A DNA stretch of 64,000 nt, taken from NCBI GenBank assembly GCA_934277975.1, contig CAKQWE010000002.1, positions 1 through 64,000 on the forward strand, written 5' to 3'. The stretch is from an uncultured Spirochaetales bacterium (GTDB lineage Bacteria; Spirochaetota; Spirochaetia; Sphaerochaetales; Sphaerochaetaceae). Under the pieces are notes generated by a model, which saw nothing but the letters and a program-made list of their open reading frames with translations, did no database searches and had not been told where the DNA came from. Both the position numbers and the translations under genes were made by a program. Below are positions 1 through 8,846 of this stretch, piece by piece; position 1 is the stretch's first letter; every line of letters begins with the position of its first letter.

Positions 1-200
1 CTCGTCCAGTGTTGCATTTACCGTTACAATCCGACGTTGGACGGCTTACCGTTGCATTTACTTTTTCAATTGGCAGATGCGCTGTAGGTTTGCGCTGCCC
101 CGTGCATTGTGGTTGTAAATCGGCATTGCAGGATGTAGAATGGTGGAAGGACCATGCTTGCTTGGCGTTCATGCTGCGTGGCCGTTTAGGAGGAACAAAC
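1..200. other. Leader region upstream of gcvT, no gene seen
   Basis: No convincing coding region. The sequence GTTGCATTTAC occurs twice (about 11-21 and 51-61). A Shine-Dalgarno sequence (AGGAGGA) lies near the right end and fixes the gcvT start at the GTG at 201. I looked for a glycine riboswitch, common upstream of gcv genes, and did not see its conserved tandem-aptamer features. Confidence 0.5.
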
Positions 201-1304
201 GTGCATACAACACCTATCTACGAGGCATACAAGGACTATCCACACATGAAGCTCATAGATTTTGGAGGCTGGGACCTTCCCGTGAACTTCGAAGCTGGAA
301 TAATAGCTGAGCACAATGCTGTCAGAAGCGATGCTGGAATGTTCGATGTCTCCCATATGGGCGAATGCCTTGTGCAAGGACCGGGTGCAAGGGCTTTTTT
401 GGATGGACTTGTCACGAACGATGTATCGACCCAGCCTGTAGGCCGCGCCCTCTATGCTGTGATGTGCTACGAAAACGGCACCTGCGTTGACGACCTCATC
501 CTCTATTGTCTTAGAGACGACTTGTTCTTCGTTGTCATGAACGCTTCCAATGTTGAAAAGGACCTTGCTTGGATAATGGCCCATAAGCCACAGGAAGGCG
601 TGGAAATCACGGATCTAAGCGGTGTTACGGCGCAGATTGCAGTACAGGGGCCAAAGGCTGTTGAGTATGTTTCAAAGCTTCTTCCAACTGCTGGCGACCT
701 TGGTTTCTTTGGTTTGGACTACAAGAGCGGAATGCTTGGAAAGAAGTGTATCGTTGGAAGGACTGGCTATACTGGAGAAGACGGTTTTGAAGTCTACTGC
801 GCAGCTGAGGACGGCGTCCTGCTGTGGAACGAGTTCGCAAAGATGGGTGTGCAGCCCTGTGGCCTTGGAGCAAGGGACACCCTTAGACTTGAGGCGAAGC
901 TTCCTTTGTATGGGCATGAGATATCTGACAGCATAACTCCTCTTGAGGCCAACCTTGGCGTGTTCGTCAAGTTGGACAAAGCCGGTGATTTCATTGGAAA
1001 GGCCGCCCTTGCCAAACAACAGGAGGATGGCATCCCCAGGTCGTTGAGGGGTTTTGAGATGGTTGACGGTGGAGTGGCCCGCAACGGCTACCCTGTCATG
1101 CATGGAGGCCGTGAGATTGGCTATGTCACAAGCGGATGCAAGAGTCCTACGCTCGACAAGTTCGTGGGTCTTGCCCTTATGGAGAGGAAGACTGGTCTCA
1201 AGTTTGGAGACTCCATTGAGATCGTGATACACAACAAGCCAAAGAGGGCGGTTCTCGTCAAGACCCCGTTCTACAAAAGAGGAAAACGGAACGACGAGAA
1301 GTAG
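201..1304 (+). CDS. gcvT: Glycine cleavage system aminomethyltransferase (T protein)
   Basis: 367 residues, the usual GcvT length. The T protein transfers the methylene group from the H-protein-bound aminomethyl intermediate to tetrahydrofolate and releases ammonia, in the cytoplasm. The start typical of the family (TTPIYEAYKDYPHMKLIDFGGW) and the folate-binding region (MFDVSHMGE, then VQGPKA and GRTGYTGEDGFE) are intact. I chose GTG at 201 because AGGAGGA lies 6-7 nt upstream and the family similarity begins there; the reading frame stays open further upstream but that part looks non-coding. No gcvH, gcvP or lpd is in the window, so the gene either ends an operon that lies elsewhere or stands alone. 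The next gene has its own promoter. Confidence 0.93.
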   Translation: MHTTPIYEAYKDYPHMKLIDFGGWDLPVNFEAGIIAEHNAVRSDAGMFDVSHMGECLVQGPGARAFLDGLVTNDVSTQPVGRALYAVMCYENGTCVDDLILYCLRDDLFFVVMNASNVEKDLAWIMAHKPQEGVEITDLSGVTAQIAVQGPKAVEYVSKLLPTAGDLGFFGLDYKSGMLGKKCIVGRTGYTGEDGFEVYCAAEDGVLLWNEFAKMGVQPCGLGARDTLRLEAKLPLYGHEISDSITPLEANLGVFVKLDKAGDFIGKAALAKQQEDGIPRSLRGFEMVDGGVARNGYPVMHGGREIGYVTSGCKSPTLDKFVGLALMERKTGLKFGDSIEIVIHNKPKRAVLVKTPFYKRGKRNDEK

Positions 1305-1353
1305 GTCTTCTGTAGAGCCTTGGATATGTGTGTGCATATGTGAGTGCATCGTG

Positions 1354-1382
1354 TTGACGGGGTTTGTCCTGTACTGTATCCT
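1354..1382 (+). promoter_or_regulatory. Putative sigma-70 promoter of the polysaccharide-export genes
   Basis: TTGACG (1354-1359), 17-nt spacer, TATCCT (1377-1382). It is followed by a Shine-Dalgarno sequence (GGAGAAAAAGGA) and the ATG at 1403. The same -10 variant TATCCT appears at two other promoters in the window. Confidence 0.5.
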
Positions 1383-1402
1383 AACAGAACGGAGAAAAAG
1401 GA

Positions 1403-2899
1403 ATGAAAGCAAACAGGATTCTTGCAATGGTCATTGTTCTTTTGGGATTGGTGTTTTTCGAGGCTTGGGCCAATGGCTTTGTACAGTCGCCATTGTTTTC
1501 GGATGTTGAAAGCTATTCGTATTGCTATCAGTTGGGCATGGACGGAAGTTCCCCGTCGATGCCTTCCAATGCAGTCAGCATTGCCATAGCAAATGGCTCC
1601 ACCTATCCTGTCACTCCTGGCGATTCCTTCACTCTTGCATACGTCGATGGAAACAGAGACGTATCCATGTCGTTCCAAGTTGACAACGACTACAGGATAG
1701 CCGTTCCATCCCTTACGACGATCGATGCAAAGGGAAGGACCTTGAACGACCTCAAGGAATATGTCGAAGGCTTGGTCTCCACCTACTATCCGTATTCGAA
1801 TCCAAAGCTTGTGTTGACCGGCTGTGGAATGTTCCAGGTTCAAGTGACTGGTGAAGTTGCGTATTCAAGGCTTGTGCAGACATGGGGTATGGCGACTTTG
1901 TCAGACTTTGCATCCCTTGCGGGCCAATATGCATCTACAAGGAGGGTTGAGGTCTCCTTTTCAGATGGAAGCGTCAAGGAGTTCGACCTTTACAAGGCCA
2001 CTAGGGAGAATTCGAAGGATGACGACATATTCGTTTCTCCGGGATGTTCAATCAGATTCCTGAAAGCCTCGACTACAGTGACGGTCAAGGGTGCGGTTTC
2101 AAGACCCGGCGCCTACCAACCTCTGGAAGGGGAGACCCTTGGAGAGATAGTCGATCGTTACTGCAATGGTTTGATTCTGGATGTTGATTTCTCGTCGGTA
2201 TCGGTTTCAAGGAACGAGAACGGCACATATGTCTCAAGGCTCCTTGATGCGCAGGCTTGGAAGTCCTACGTTCCATGCGACGGCGACTATGTGAACTTTG
2301 GTTCTTACCACAAGGCAAAGCCGTATGTGACCATAATTGGAGCTGTATCGGGTGGTTCCATGTATGGTTCGAGTTCGGACAAGGTGACGTACTACTTCGT
2401 GGAAGGCGAGACCGCCGAGCAGATGCTTAGGAACATGTCCGGCCTCATCTCCTCATCATGCGATCTTGACGGAATATACCTATCGAGGGACGGAGAGGAG
2501 ATTCCTATTGATGGAGCGTCCGTCTTCGCTTCCAGTGAGAAGGGCTCCACTGCCCTGCGGCAAGGAGATGTGGTCGTCCTGCCTTTTGCCAGGCTCTTCG
2601 TTACGGTGAACGGTGCCGTTCAGAATCCTGGCAACTATGCATATGTCCCAGGGGAGTCTGCGGAGTATTACATAGGCCTTGCAGGCGGGCTTTCCTTGGA
2701 TGCAAGGGCGGACAGAAAGCTGAATTTGTTCGATGAAACAGGAAAGGCAGTAAGACGCAATGCTCCAATAGAGGTTGGGTATACCATCACAGCCGCCAAG
2801 GACACCCTTGGAAGGGACCTTGCAGTGGCGACCTCCGTGATTGTGCTTGCGACATCTGTAGTGATGATGATTTCAGGAATAGGCAATTTGGTCAAATAA
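1403..2899 (+). CDS. SLBB-domain polysaccharide export protein (Wza-like)
   Basis: 498 residues. An N-terminal signal sequence (hydrophobic run at about residues 6-21, ending near EAWANG) is followed by a polysaccharide-export type domain (about 60-150; the stretch VTPGDSFTLAYVDG resembles the usual V-x-PGD-x-L motif) and several SLBB-like segments marked VTVKGAVSRPGAYQ, VTIIGAVSGG and VTVNGAVQNPGNYAYVPG. The C-terminus carries one hydrophobic stretch (about 475-495). Such proteins form or line the outer-membrane/periplasmic channel for capsule or exopolysaccharide. It precedes a Wzz-type protein by 25 bp, so the two form an export/length-control pair. No glycosyltransferases lie in the window, so the polymer is unknown. 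Confidence 0.85.
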   Translation: MKANRILAMVIVLLGLVFFEAWANGFVQSPLFSDVESYSYCYQLGMDGSSPSMPSNAVSIAIANGSTYPVTPGDSFTLAYVDGNRDVSMSFQVDNDYRIAVPSLTTIDAKGRTLNDLKEYVEGLVSTYYPYSNPKLVLTGCGMFQVQVTGEVAYSRLVQTWGMATLSDFASLAGQYASTRRVEVSFSDGSVKEFDLYKATRENSKDDDIFVSPGCSIRFLKASTTVTVKGAVSRPGAYQPLEGETLGEIVDRYCNGLILDVDFSSVSVSRNENGTYVSRLLDAQAWKSYVPCDGDYVNFGSYHKAKPYVTIIGAVSGGSMYGSSSDKVTYYFVEGETAEQMLRNMSGLISSSCDLDGIYLSRDGEEIPIDGASVFASSEKGSTALRQGDVVVLPFARLFVTVNGAVQNPGNYAYVPGESAEYYIGLAGGLSLDARADRKLNLFDETGKAVRRNAPIEVGYTITAAKDTLGRDLAVATSVIVLATSVVMMISGIGNLVK

Positions 2900-2924
2900 A
2901 GGAGCCGAATAAGGGAGAATTTGT

Positions 2925-5237
2925 ATGATTGAACAGAAAGAGGGGGGCACCGTGTACGAAACGATGACCCCGAACCATGAGGACAACCAGGAAATTTCAC
3001 TCATGCAGCTATTTGAGATAGCCAAGAGGAGAAGATGGCTCATTGCGTTGTGCACATTGGCCGTAGTGATGTGCGCCTTTGTATATGTCATGTTCAAGGG
3101 CGTTTCGTACGAATCCACCTCCACGATTGTCGTTGAACCAATAGCCAACAACACTTCCATTTTTTCAAGCGATGGAGGAAGCATGTCGTCGGATGTGTCC
3201 ATGGAGATACAGCTTCTCAAGTCCGACAAGGTCATGCAGGATGCGTTGGCTATGTTGGACCTATCTTCCTATGAGGATTCAAAGGGAGTCCCTTATTCGC
3301 AGAAGCCTTCCAAGGAATGGGAGCTTGACAATGTTTCCAAGAAGATAAGCGTATCGAATCCTGACAAGAGCAAGGTCATAGCAATCACCGTCAAGGATTC
3401 AAACCCTCAGTTCTGTGCTGATTTCACCAATGCTTTGGTGAGTGCATTCGCAGACCTCATGGAAAAGACCGCCAAAAGCACGAAGACCCAGTTTCTTGAG
3501 TTCGTCGAGAAGCAGATTCCTGAGACGACGGCCATGCTGGAGTCCGCCAACGATGCCCTCACGAAGTACAAGGAGGACAACGAGACCATAAAGATATCCG
3601 ATAGGGTGTCTCTCTTGTCCAACCGCATCGTTGCGTTCGATGTAATGATGGAGCCTTTGGAGATGCAGATTGTCGAAAGCGAGACGCTCATGGACTCCCT
3701 TTCCTCTTTGGTCGAAGGTCTTCCCTCCGTGGATGTGATCACGACTGACGAGGGTGTTTCGTCCCTTTTGAATGAGTATAGGGCTGCCGCTACGGAGCTT
3801 TATATGTACAAGGGCTCCACTTCCACTGCGGATGAGGCTAGGATCGCGACCTTGGAGACTTCCTTGAGCACAAAGGAGAGGGAGCTCGCAGCCAGAATCG
3901 TCTCCGTAAGCGGTATGACGGGTATATCCTCGTATGCCAAGGCCGTCATAGACTACCTTGGCGCGACGATAAGGCTCAACGTCCTTAAGACCTTGGAGGC
4001 CCAGTACAACGATGAACTTTCCAAGTATCCCTCAATAGAGAGAAGGCTTACGGAGCTCCAGACCGATGTCTCCATATACAAGTCCTTGCAGTCGTCGCTC
4101 AAGACCACATACGAAAGGACCAAGATAGAGGAAGCCTCAATATCCAGCAACATCGAGATAGTCGACTATGCTGCGGTTCCTTCACAGTCGCTTCCAAGAA
4201 AAAGAGCCATGACGCTTGCTGTGGCGTTCGTCCTTGGGTTTGGTGGTGGATGTCTTCTTGCTTTTGTACTTGAACTTACTGACTCCCATATCAAGGACGA
4301 GGATTCCATAAGAACCTGTATTGGAAGATCTTCACGTCCTTTGGGTTGGACCTTGTACTGCGTTGGTAGAAGAATGGTAAAGCAGAGACGCACCTGCCTT
4401 GAGGTGGTTGAGGACCCGGACTCATGTTTTGCAGAACGCTACAAGGCGATTGCGAACAATCTCCTGAGCGTTGTGGAGGGGTCGCCTTCAACTTGTGGCC
4501 AGCATGAAGGTTCTGGTAAGGTCATTGCATTTGGTTCGATCGATGACCATGAGGGGGCTTCCCAAGTTCTATGCAATGTTGGAGCCTATTTTGCTTCCAT
4601 TGGCCGCAAGACTCTGATTGTAGATGTTGACAGCCGCACTTGTATGGTAGAAGGGCAGTTGGGAATCAAACAGCCTGCTCTTGGAGTCTCTGAGGTGGTC
4701 AAGGAGGGTGTTCCCCTTGAAATGTGTATAGTCAAGCCCTTCAAAGGGCTCTCGAGTCTGCATTTCCTTTCCTGTGGAAAGGTCCAGTTCGACCCAAATT
4801 CCATATACAGCGCAAAAGAGTTCCATTCGATGATGGGAAAGCTTGCCAAGGTCTATGATCTTGTACTTGTGAATGCTCCTGCTTTCGCATATGCTTCGGA
4901 ACTCCAGAGCCTTTCTGCCAGCATTGACGGCATCGTATTCGTTGCAAGGGCGGGTTTTGGAACAAAGGGTTCCTTGTATGGTTTTGCCCAGGAGATGCCT
5001 TTCCTGGATGCTCCTGTAATTGGCTATGTATACCACGGGGTGGTCCCCTCAAACCAGGGACGTTGCGGTGCAAACTGCAAATACGAAGTGTCCGGCAATG
5101 CAGGGACGGTCTATGAGGTTGGAAAAGGCTCCTACAAAGCCATAAACAGGCATTTGGTCAAGAGTCGTCGTTCATTTGGCTCCTATTCTGCAGACCTTGC
5201 GTTTGCAAAGGATAGGGTAAGAGGGGTCGAGGGCTAA
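2925..5237 (+). CDS. Wzz/tyrosine-kinase-like chain-length determinant with degenerate P-loop
   Basis: 770 residues in the Wzc/BY-kinase layout: first membrane segment at about 36-54, a long periplasmic coiled-coil region (about 55-420), second membrane segment at about 425-447, and a cytoplasmic ATPase-like domain from about 480. The Walker A region reads GSIDDHEGAS (about 537-546); where BY-kinases have GK[ST], this protein has Ala at about 545 in place of the Lys. Walker A' is recognisable (LIVDVDSRT). The C-terminus has only a few scattered tyrosines instead of a cluster. I infer a chain-length regulator that binds nucleotide poorly or not at all. GTG at 2952 is an alternative start. A strong terminator follows. 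Confidence 0.82.
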   Translation: MIEQKEGGTVYETMTPNHEDNQEISLMQLFEIAKRRRWLIALCTLAVVMCAFVYVMFKGVSYESTSTIVVEPIANNTSIFSSDGGSMSSDVSMEIQLLKSDKVMQDALAMLDLSSYEDSKGVPYSQKPSKEWELDNVSKKISVSNPDKSKVIAITVKDSNPQFCADFTNALVSAFADLMEKTAKSTKTQFLEFVEKQIPETTAMLESANDALTKYKEDNETIKISDRVSLLSNRIVAFDVMMEPLEMQIVESETLMDSLSSLVEGLPSVDVITTDEGVSSLLNEYRAAATELYMYKGSTSTADEARIATLETSLSTKERELAARIVSVSGMTGISSYAKAVIDYLGATIRLNVLKTLEAQYNDELSKYPSIERRLTELQTDVSIYKSLQSSLKTTYERTKIEEASISSNIEIVDYAAVPSQSLPRKRAMTLAVAFVLGFGGGCLLAFVLELTDSHIKDEDSIRTCIGRSSRPLGWTLYCVGRRMVKQRRTCLEVVEDPDSCFAERYKAIANNLLSVVEGSPSTCGQHEGSGKVIAFGSIDDHEGASQVLCNVGAYFASIGRKTLIVDVDSRTCMVEGQLGIKQPALGVSEVVKEGVPLEMCIVKPFKGLSSLHFLSCGKVQFDPNSIYSAKEFHSMMGKLAKVYDLVLVNAPAFAYASELQSLSASIDGIVFVARAGFGTKGSLYGFAQEMPFLDAPVIGYVYHGVVPSNQGRCGANCKYEVSGNAGTVYEVGKGSYKAINRHLVKSRRSFGSYSADLAFAKDRVRGVEG

Positions 5238-5263
5238 GAACCGGTTAAGATTCTCTTTGGTCT

Positions 5264-5294
5264 AGGCCTCCTTGAAACGGAGGCCTTCCTTTTT
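5264..5294 (+). terminator. Rho-independent terminator after the polysaccharide-export pair
   Basis: Stem AGGCCTCC (5264-5271) / GGAGGCCT (5279-5286), 7-nt loop, followed by a T-rich tail (TCCTTTTT). Confidence 0.85.
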
Positions 5295-5436
5295 GGTGGT
5301 TTTGCATGAATTGATGGTTCACAGCCAGTCTTGATTCCTGCTATCTTAGGTTTGTTGGACATTTGTTTTCAGTGGTGCTTCCGTTTTGTCTTTGAATTGT
5401 TGCCTGCTGATTTTTTCTGCTATGTGAGGAGTCAAG

Positions 5437-6903
5437 ATGGATTTCGTAGGAAAACTAAAGGAGACTTTGTACTCCGTCCTCCCCATTGTCGCTGTGGTGT
5501 TGGTTCTGAATTTCACCATAGCTCCGCTTGGTGACAGCCTTGCATCATTTCTTTTGGGGGCTGTGCTCCTTGTGCTTGGGCTTTCGTTGTTTCTCGCAGG
5601 AACGGACATTGGCATGGTCCCCATTGGCGAGAAGCTTGGTTATGTCCTTGCGCACAGACGAAGTACGGCCCTCATGCTCGTGATTGGCTTCATCGTTGGG
5701 TTCTGCGTCACGTTCGCAGAGCCTGATGTCAGTGTCCTTGCGTCCCAGGTGCATAGTCTGAACCCCTCCATAAACAAGCAGTTTCTGGTGTTCATGATTG
5801 CACTTGGCCTTGGAGTGTTCGTTGACATAGGCCTTTTGAGGATTCTGAAGAGACTCCCTCTCAAGTGGGTTTTGATGGTGTTCTACATCATTGTATTCGT
5901 ACTTGTTGCATTTGCAGGTCAGTCCATGGCTTCCATTGCGTTCGATGCAAGCGGTGCCACGACAGGTCCTTTGGCCGTTCCGTTCCTCCTTGCCTTGGGT
6001 CTTGGTGTTTCGTCCGCAACCAAGGATGGGCAGGACAGCAGCTTTGGCCTTACCGGCGTGGCTTCAATTGGTCCTATCCTTGCCGTTGCATTGATGGCCA
6101 TCTTCGCAGGACGTGGGGGAGCGGAGGAGTCCGCAGCTTTGGCTTCGCAAGAGACGGCCCATGCCTTGTCTCTGTGGAGTGTGATGATTGAGAAGATAAA
6201 GACCACCGCCATTGGTTTTGGTCCGCTTGCTGCCATAATCATCATTCTGCAGTTTGTGATGCTCCACTTCCCAACGGTGAAGTTCAGAAAGATAATCTTT
6301 GGTATCGTCTACAGTTTTGTGGGGATTGTGGTATTCCTCACCGGTGTAGACTATGGATTCGTCGGCGTTGGAAGACAGCTTGGACAGATGGTATCTGCAA
6401 ACTACAGCCCTGCTGTGGTCATTGGCCTTGCTCTTGTGTTTGGCGGAATCGTCGTGTGCGCAGAGCCAGCCGTATGGGTTCTCAAGAACCAGGTCGAGAC
6501 GGTAACGGCTGGTAGGATAAAGGGTTCCCTTGTCATGATGTTCCTTTGCATAGGCGTTGCAGGCGCAGTTGCCCTTGCCATGGTGAGGATCCTGTTTGAG
6601 ATAAACTATCTATGGTTCGTGTTCATTGGGGTTGGACTTGCATTGGTGCTTACGCTTTTCTCTCCGCCTCTGTTCACAGGCATTGCATTCGATTCCGGTG
6701 GCGTTGCAAGCGGCCCTATGAGCACAACGTTCCTGCTTTCGTTCGCTTTGGGTGTGTCGGGGTCTGCAGAGCTTGGCTTTGGCCTTGTTGGACTTATTGC
6801 AATATCCCCATTGATTGCAATCCAGATTTTGGGCATTATCTTCCGTATAAAGGAGAAGAAAGGGCTTTCAAAGGAGGCGAAGAATGCTGTTTCTGAAAAA
6901 TAA
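5437..6903 (+). CDS. DUF1538 family integral membrane protein (duplicated)
   Basis: 488 residues, highly hydrophobic, built from two homologous halves. Each half carries the same signatures: FLAGTDIGMVPIGEKLG versus FLTGVDYGFVGVGRQLG, FAEPDVSVL versus CAEPAVWVL, and AFDASGATTGPLAVPF versus AFDSGGVASGPMSTTF. About a dozen membrane segments are likely. The family is described as a putative transporter or channel of unknown substrate and often sits beside P-II genes. Here the tandem P-II gene overlaps its 3' end by 20 bp, so regulation by that partner is a reasonable inference. The start is the ATG after GAGGAG. Confidence 0.85.
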   Translation: MDFVGKLKETLYSVLPIVAVVLVLNFTIAPLGDSLASFLLGAVLLVLGLSLFLAGTDIGMVPIGEKLGYVLAHRRSTALMLVIGFIVGFCVTFAEPDVSVLASQVHSLNPSINKQFLVFMIALGLGVFVDIGLLRILKRLPLKWVLMVFYIIVFVLVAFAGQSMASIAFDASGATTGPLAVPFLLALGLGVSSATKDGQDSSFGLTGVASIGPILAVALMAIFAGRGGAEESAALASQETAHALSLWSVMIEKIKTTAIGFGPLAAIIIILQFVMLHFPTVKFRKIIFGIVYSFVGIVVFLTGVDYGFVGVGRQLGQMVSANYSPAVVIGLALVFGGIVVCAEPAVWVLKNQVETVTAGRIKGSLVMMFLCIGVAGAVALAMVRILFEINYLWFVFIGVGLALVLTLFSPPLFTGIAFDSGGVASGPMSTTFLLSFALGVSGSAELGFGLVGLIAISPLIAIQILGIIFRIKEKKGLSKEAKNAVSEK

Positions 6904-7492
6904 TCTTTTGGTTGCAATCGTTGACCGAGGACATGCCGAGCGTTTCTTCGCAATCGCAAAGAAGGAGGGCGCTGGCGGTGGTACGATATTCCCTGCAAAG
7001 GGGACTGCCACGAACTCGATTCTGGCAGCCCTTGGCCTTGGCGACAAATCCAAGGAGGTTGTTCTCATCCTCTTGGACGACGACACCGCCTATCGCATTT
7101 TCAATTCTGTTCGCAGCGAGGACAGGATACAGGGCGTTCTTGCCTTGCTTACCAACGAAGAGGAGAAAGATATGGACTGCAAGTGGAAGATGATCACAGT
7201 CATAGTGAATACCGGTTATGCAGATGACATAATGGATGCTGCAAGGAAGGCTGGAGCCACAGGTGGAACGGTGACCCATGCAAGAGGCACCGGAACTGCA
7301 GAGGATGCCCATTTTCTTGGTGTTACGATAGTCCCTGAAAAGGAGATGATAATGATTCTGACAGAATCAGACAAGTCTCAGGCTATTATTGATGCAATAT
7401 CAAATTTGGAATGCCTTGACGAACCAGGCATTGGAATAATCTATACAAACGATGTCAAGGAGTTCAGAAACCTGAATTCCAAGAAGCATTGA
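6884..7492 (+). CDS. Tandem P-II-like signalling protein
   Basis: 202 residues with two P-II/GlnB-like domains: the first at about 8-85 (VAIVDRGHAERFFAIAKKEGAGGGTI) and the second at about 105-190 (ITVIVNTGYADDIMDAARKAGATGGTV). Both have the ARGTGT/AKGTAT-type turn that contacts nucleotide in P-II proteins. The start ATG is preceded by AAGGAGG and lies inside the DUF1538 gene (20-bp overlap), indicating translational coupling. It probably gates or senses through the DUF1538 membrane partner rather than AmtB. Ligand unknown. Confidence 0.85.
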   Translation: MLFLKNNLLVAIVDRGHAERFFAIAKKEGAGGGTIFPAKGTATNSILAALGLGDKSKEVVLILLDDDTAYRIFNSVRSEDRIQGVLALLTNEEEKDMDCKWKMITVIVNTGYADDIMDAARKAGATGGTVTHARGTGTAEDAHFLGVTIVPEKEMIMILTESDKSQAIIDAISNLECLDEPGIGIIYTNDVKEFRNLNSKKH

Positions 7493-7506
7493 GTCTTGAG
7501 GATGGC

Positions 7507-8727
7507 ATGATTGCAATACTAGAGGGAAAGGAAAGGAATCTGCTCAAACATCATCCATGGGTCTTCTCAGGAGCCATGGATGCTTCGACTCTTCCTGCCT
7601 GTGCGGGAGTGGAGAAGGTCGTATCTTATGATGGACGTTTCATCGCATGGGGTTGGTACGATAAGGACAGCCATATCCCTCTACGACTTCTTTCTTGGAA
7701 GGAGGACGATATTCCAGATCCTTCATGGTGGGAGAGAATGGTCCGAGAGTCTGTGCTGAGAAGAAAGTCCTTCTTCAGTGATATGTCGTCGTCCACCAAC
7801 ATATTTAGGATAATCCATGGGGAGGCTGACCTCCTGCCAGGACTTGTAGCCGATGTCTACGGGCGCATCGTACGAATCATCGTGAGCGCCCGTGTGGCAT
7901 GGGATATGAGAGAGGTCGTGGTGCGTGCCATAGAAGGGCTTTTGCATCCTCAGATGATAATTCTCAATACGGATTCCGCCTTCTGCGCCATAGAGAAGCT
8001 TCATGAGATTGTGGAGTACTATCAGGAAGGTGTTCGCTTCACTCCCGCAGAGAAGCTTGCGGAGATGCGCATACGAGAGGACGGCATCTACTATGGCCTT
8101 GTTCCAGGGACGGGACAGAAGAGCGGTTTCTACTGCGACCAGCGCGAAAACCGCAGGCGGCTTGAGCAATATGTCAAGGATGCTGTGGTCTTCGATGGCT
8201 GCTGCTACACCGGAGGCTTCACCTTGCATGCCCTTCGCGGTGGCTGCAGGAAGGTGGATGCATTCGACAGCTCCGCCGATGCCGTTCACAGGCTTCTTTC
8301 CAATGTGCATTTGAACGTGGATCTTGGCGTCCTTCCTTCGTCTTCGTTGGAGAGGGTTGCGGCGAACAAGGCCGATGTCTTTGAGACTCTGCGTTCGATA
8401 CCACGCAATGTGTATGATGTGATGATTCTGGACCCTCCAAAGCTGGCACAGACCATCAAATCGCTTGAAAGTGCGAAGAAGGCATACAAGGACCTCAACA
8501 GGCTTGCAATGGAGAAGATCCGTAACGGAGGCATTCTCATGACCTGTTCCTGTTCCGGTTCGTTGAAGCGTGAGGATTTCAGGACCGTGCTTGCATGGAG
8601 TGCAAAGGACGCCGGTGTAGAGGTACAGATCCTTGAGACGCTTGGCCAGGGCATGGATCATCCTGTACGTATGTCGTTCCCTGAAAGCGAGTATCTGAAG
8701 GCGTACATCCTTAGAGTGATAAAATAG
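7507..8727 (+). CDS. rlmI: RlmI-type 23S rRNA m5C methyltransferase (PUA + SAM domains)
   Basis: 406 residues. N-terminal PUA-like domain (ILEGKERNLLKHHPWVFSGA), central EEHEY-type region (RIIHGEADLLPGLVADVYG), and a class I SAM-dependent methyltransferase domain: GQKSGFYCDQRENRR, VFDGCCYTGGFTLHA (SAM binding), ILDPPK (motif IV) and TCSCSGS (cysteine of the m5C chemistry). The layout matches RlmI, which methylates C1962 of 23S rRNA in E. coli. A TTG at 7489 overlapping the P-II stop is possible, but the ATG at 7507 has GAGG 5 nt upstream and matches the family's N-terminus, so I prefer it. Confidence 0.88.
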   Translation: MIAILEGKERNLLKHHPWVFSGAMDASTLPACAGVEKVVSYDGRFIAWGWYDKDSHIPLRLLSWKEDDIPDPSWWERMVRESVLRRKSFFSDMSSSTNIFRIIHGEADLLPGLVADVYGRIVRIIVSARVAWDMREVVVRAIEGLLHPQMIILNTDSAFCAIEKLHEIVEYYQEGVRFTPAEKLAEMRIREDGIYYGLVPGTGQKSGFYCDQRENRRRLEQYVKDAVVFDGCCYTGGFTLHALRGGCRKVDAFDSSADAVHRLLSNVHLNVDLGVLPSSSLERVAANKADVFETLRSIPRNVYDVMILDPPKLAQTIKSLESAKKAYKDLNRLAMEKIRNGGILMTCSCSGSLKREDFRTVLAWSAKDAGVEVQILETLGQGMDHPVRMSFPESEYLKAYILRVIK

Positions 8728-8756
8728 CTTTTGCCCTTTGCCTCTGCCTTTTCAGC

Positions 8757-8785
8757 TTGAAAAAGTCCTTCGTGTTGAATATCCT
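8757..8785 (+). promoter_or_regulatory. Putative promoter of pta
   Basis: TTGAAA (8757-8762), 17-nt spacer, TATCCT (8780-8785); about 60 nt of leader before the pta ATG. Confidence 0.5.
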
Positions 8786-8846
8786 TTGGGTGTAATGACA
8801 TGTGTACCCATGGCCTTCTCGTCGTGGGTTCCAAAGGAGAAAACAA

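Noticed and set aside
1..200. Glycine riboswitch upstream of gcvT
   Set aside because: The conserved tandem-aptamer sequences could not be found by eye.
672..1427. Long minus-strand frame opposite gcvT
   Set aside because: Shadow of the real gene in another frame: no family similarity, no ribosome site.
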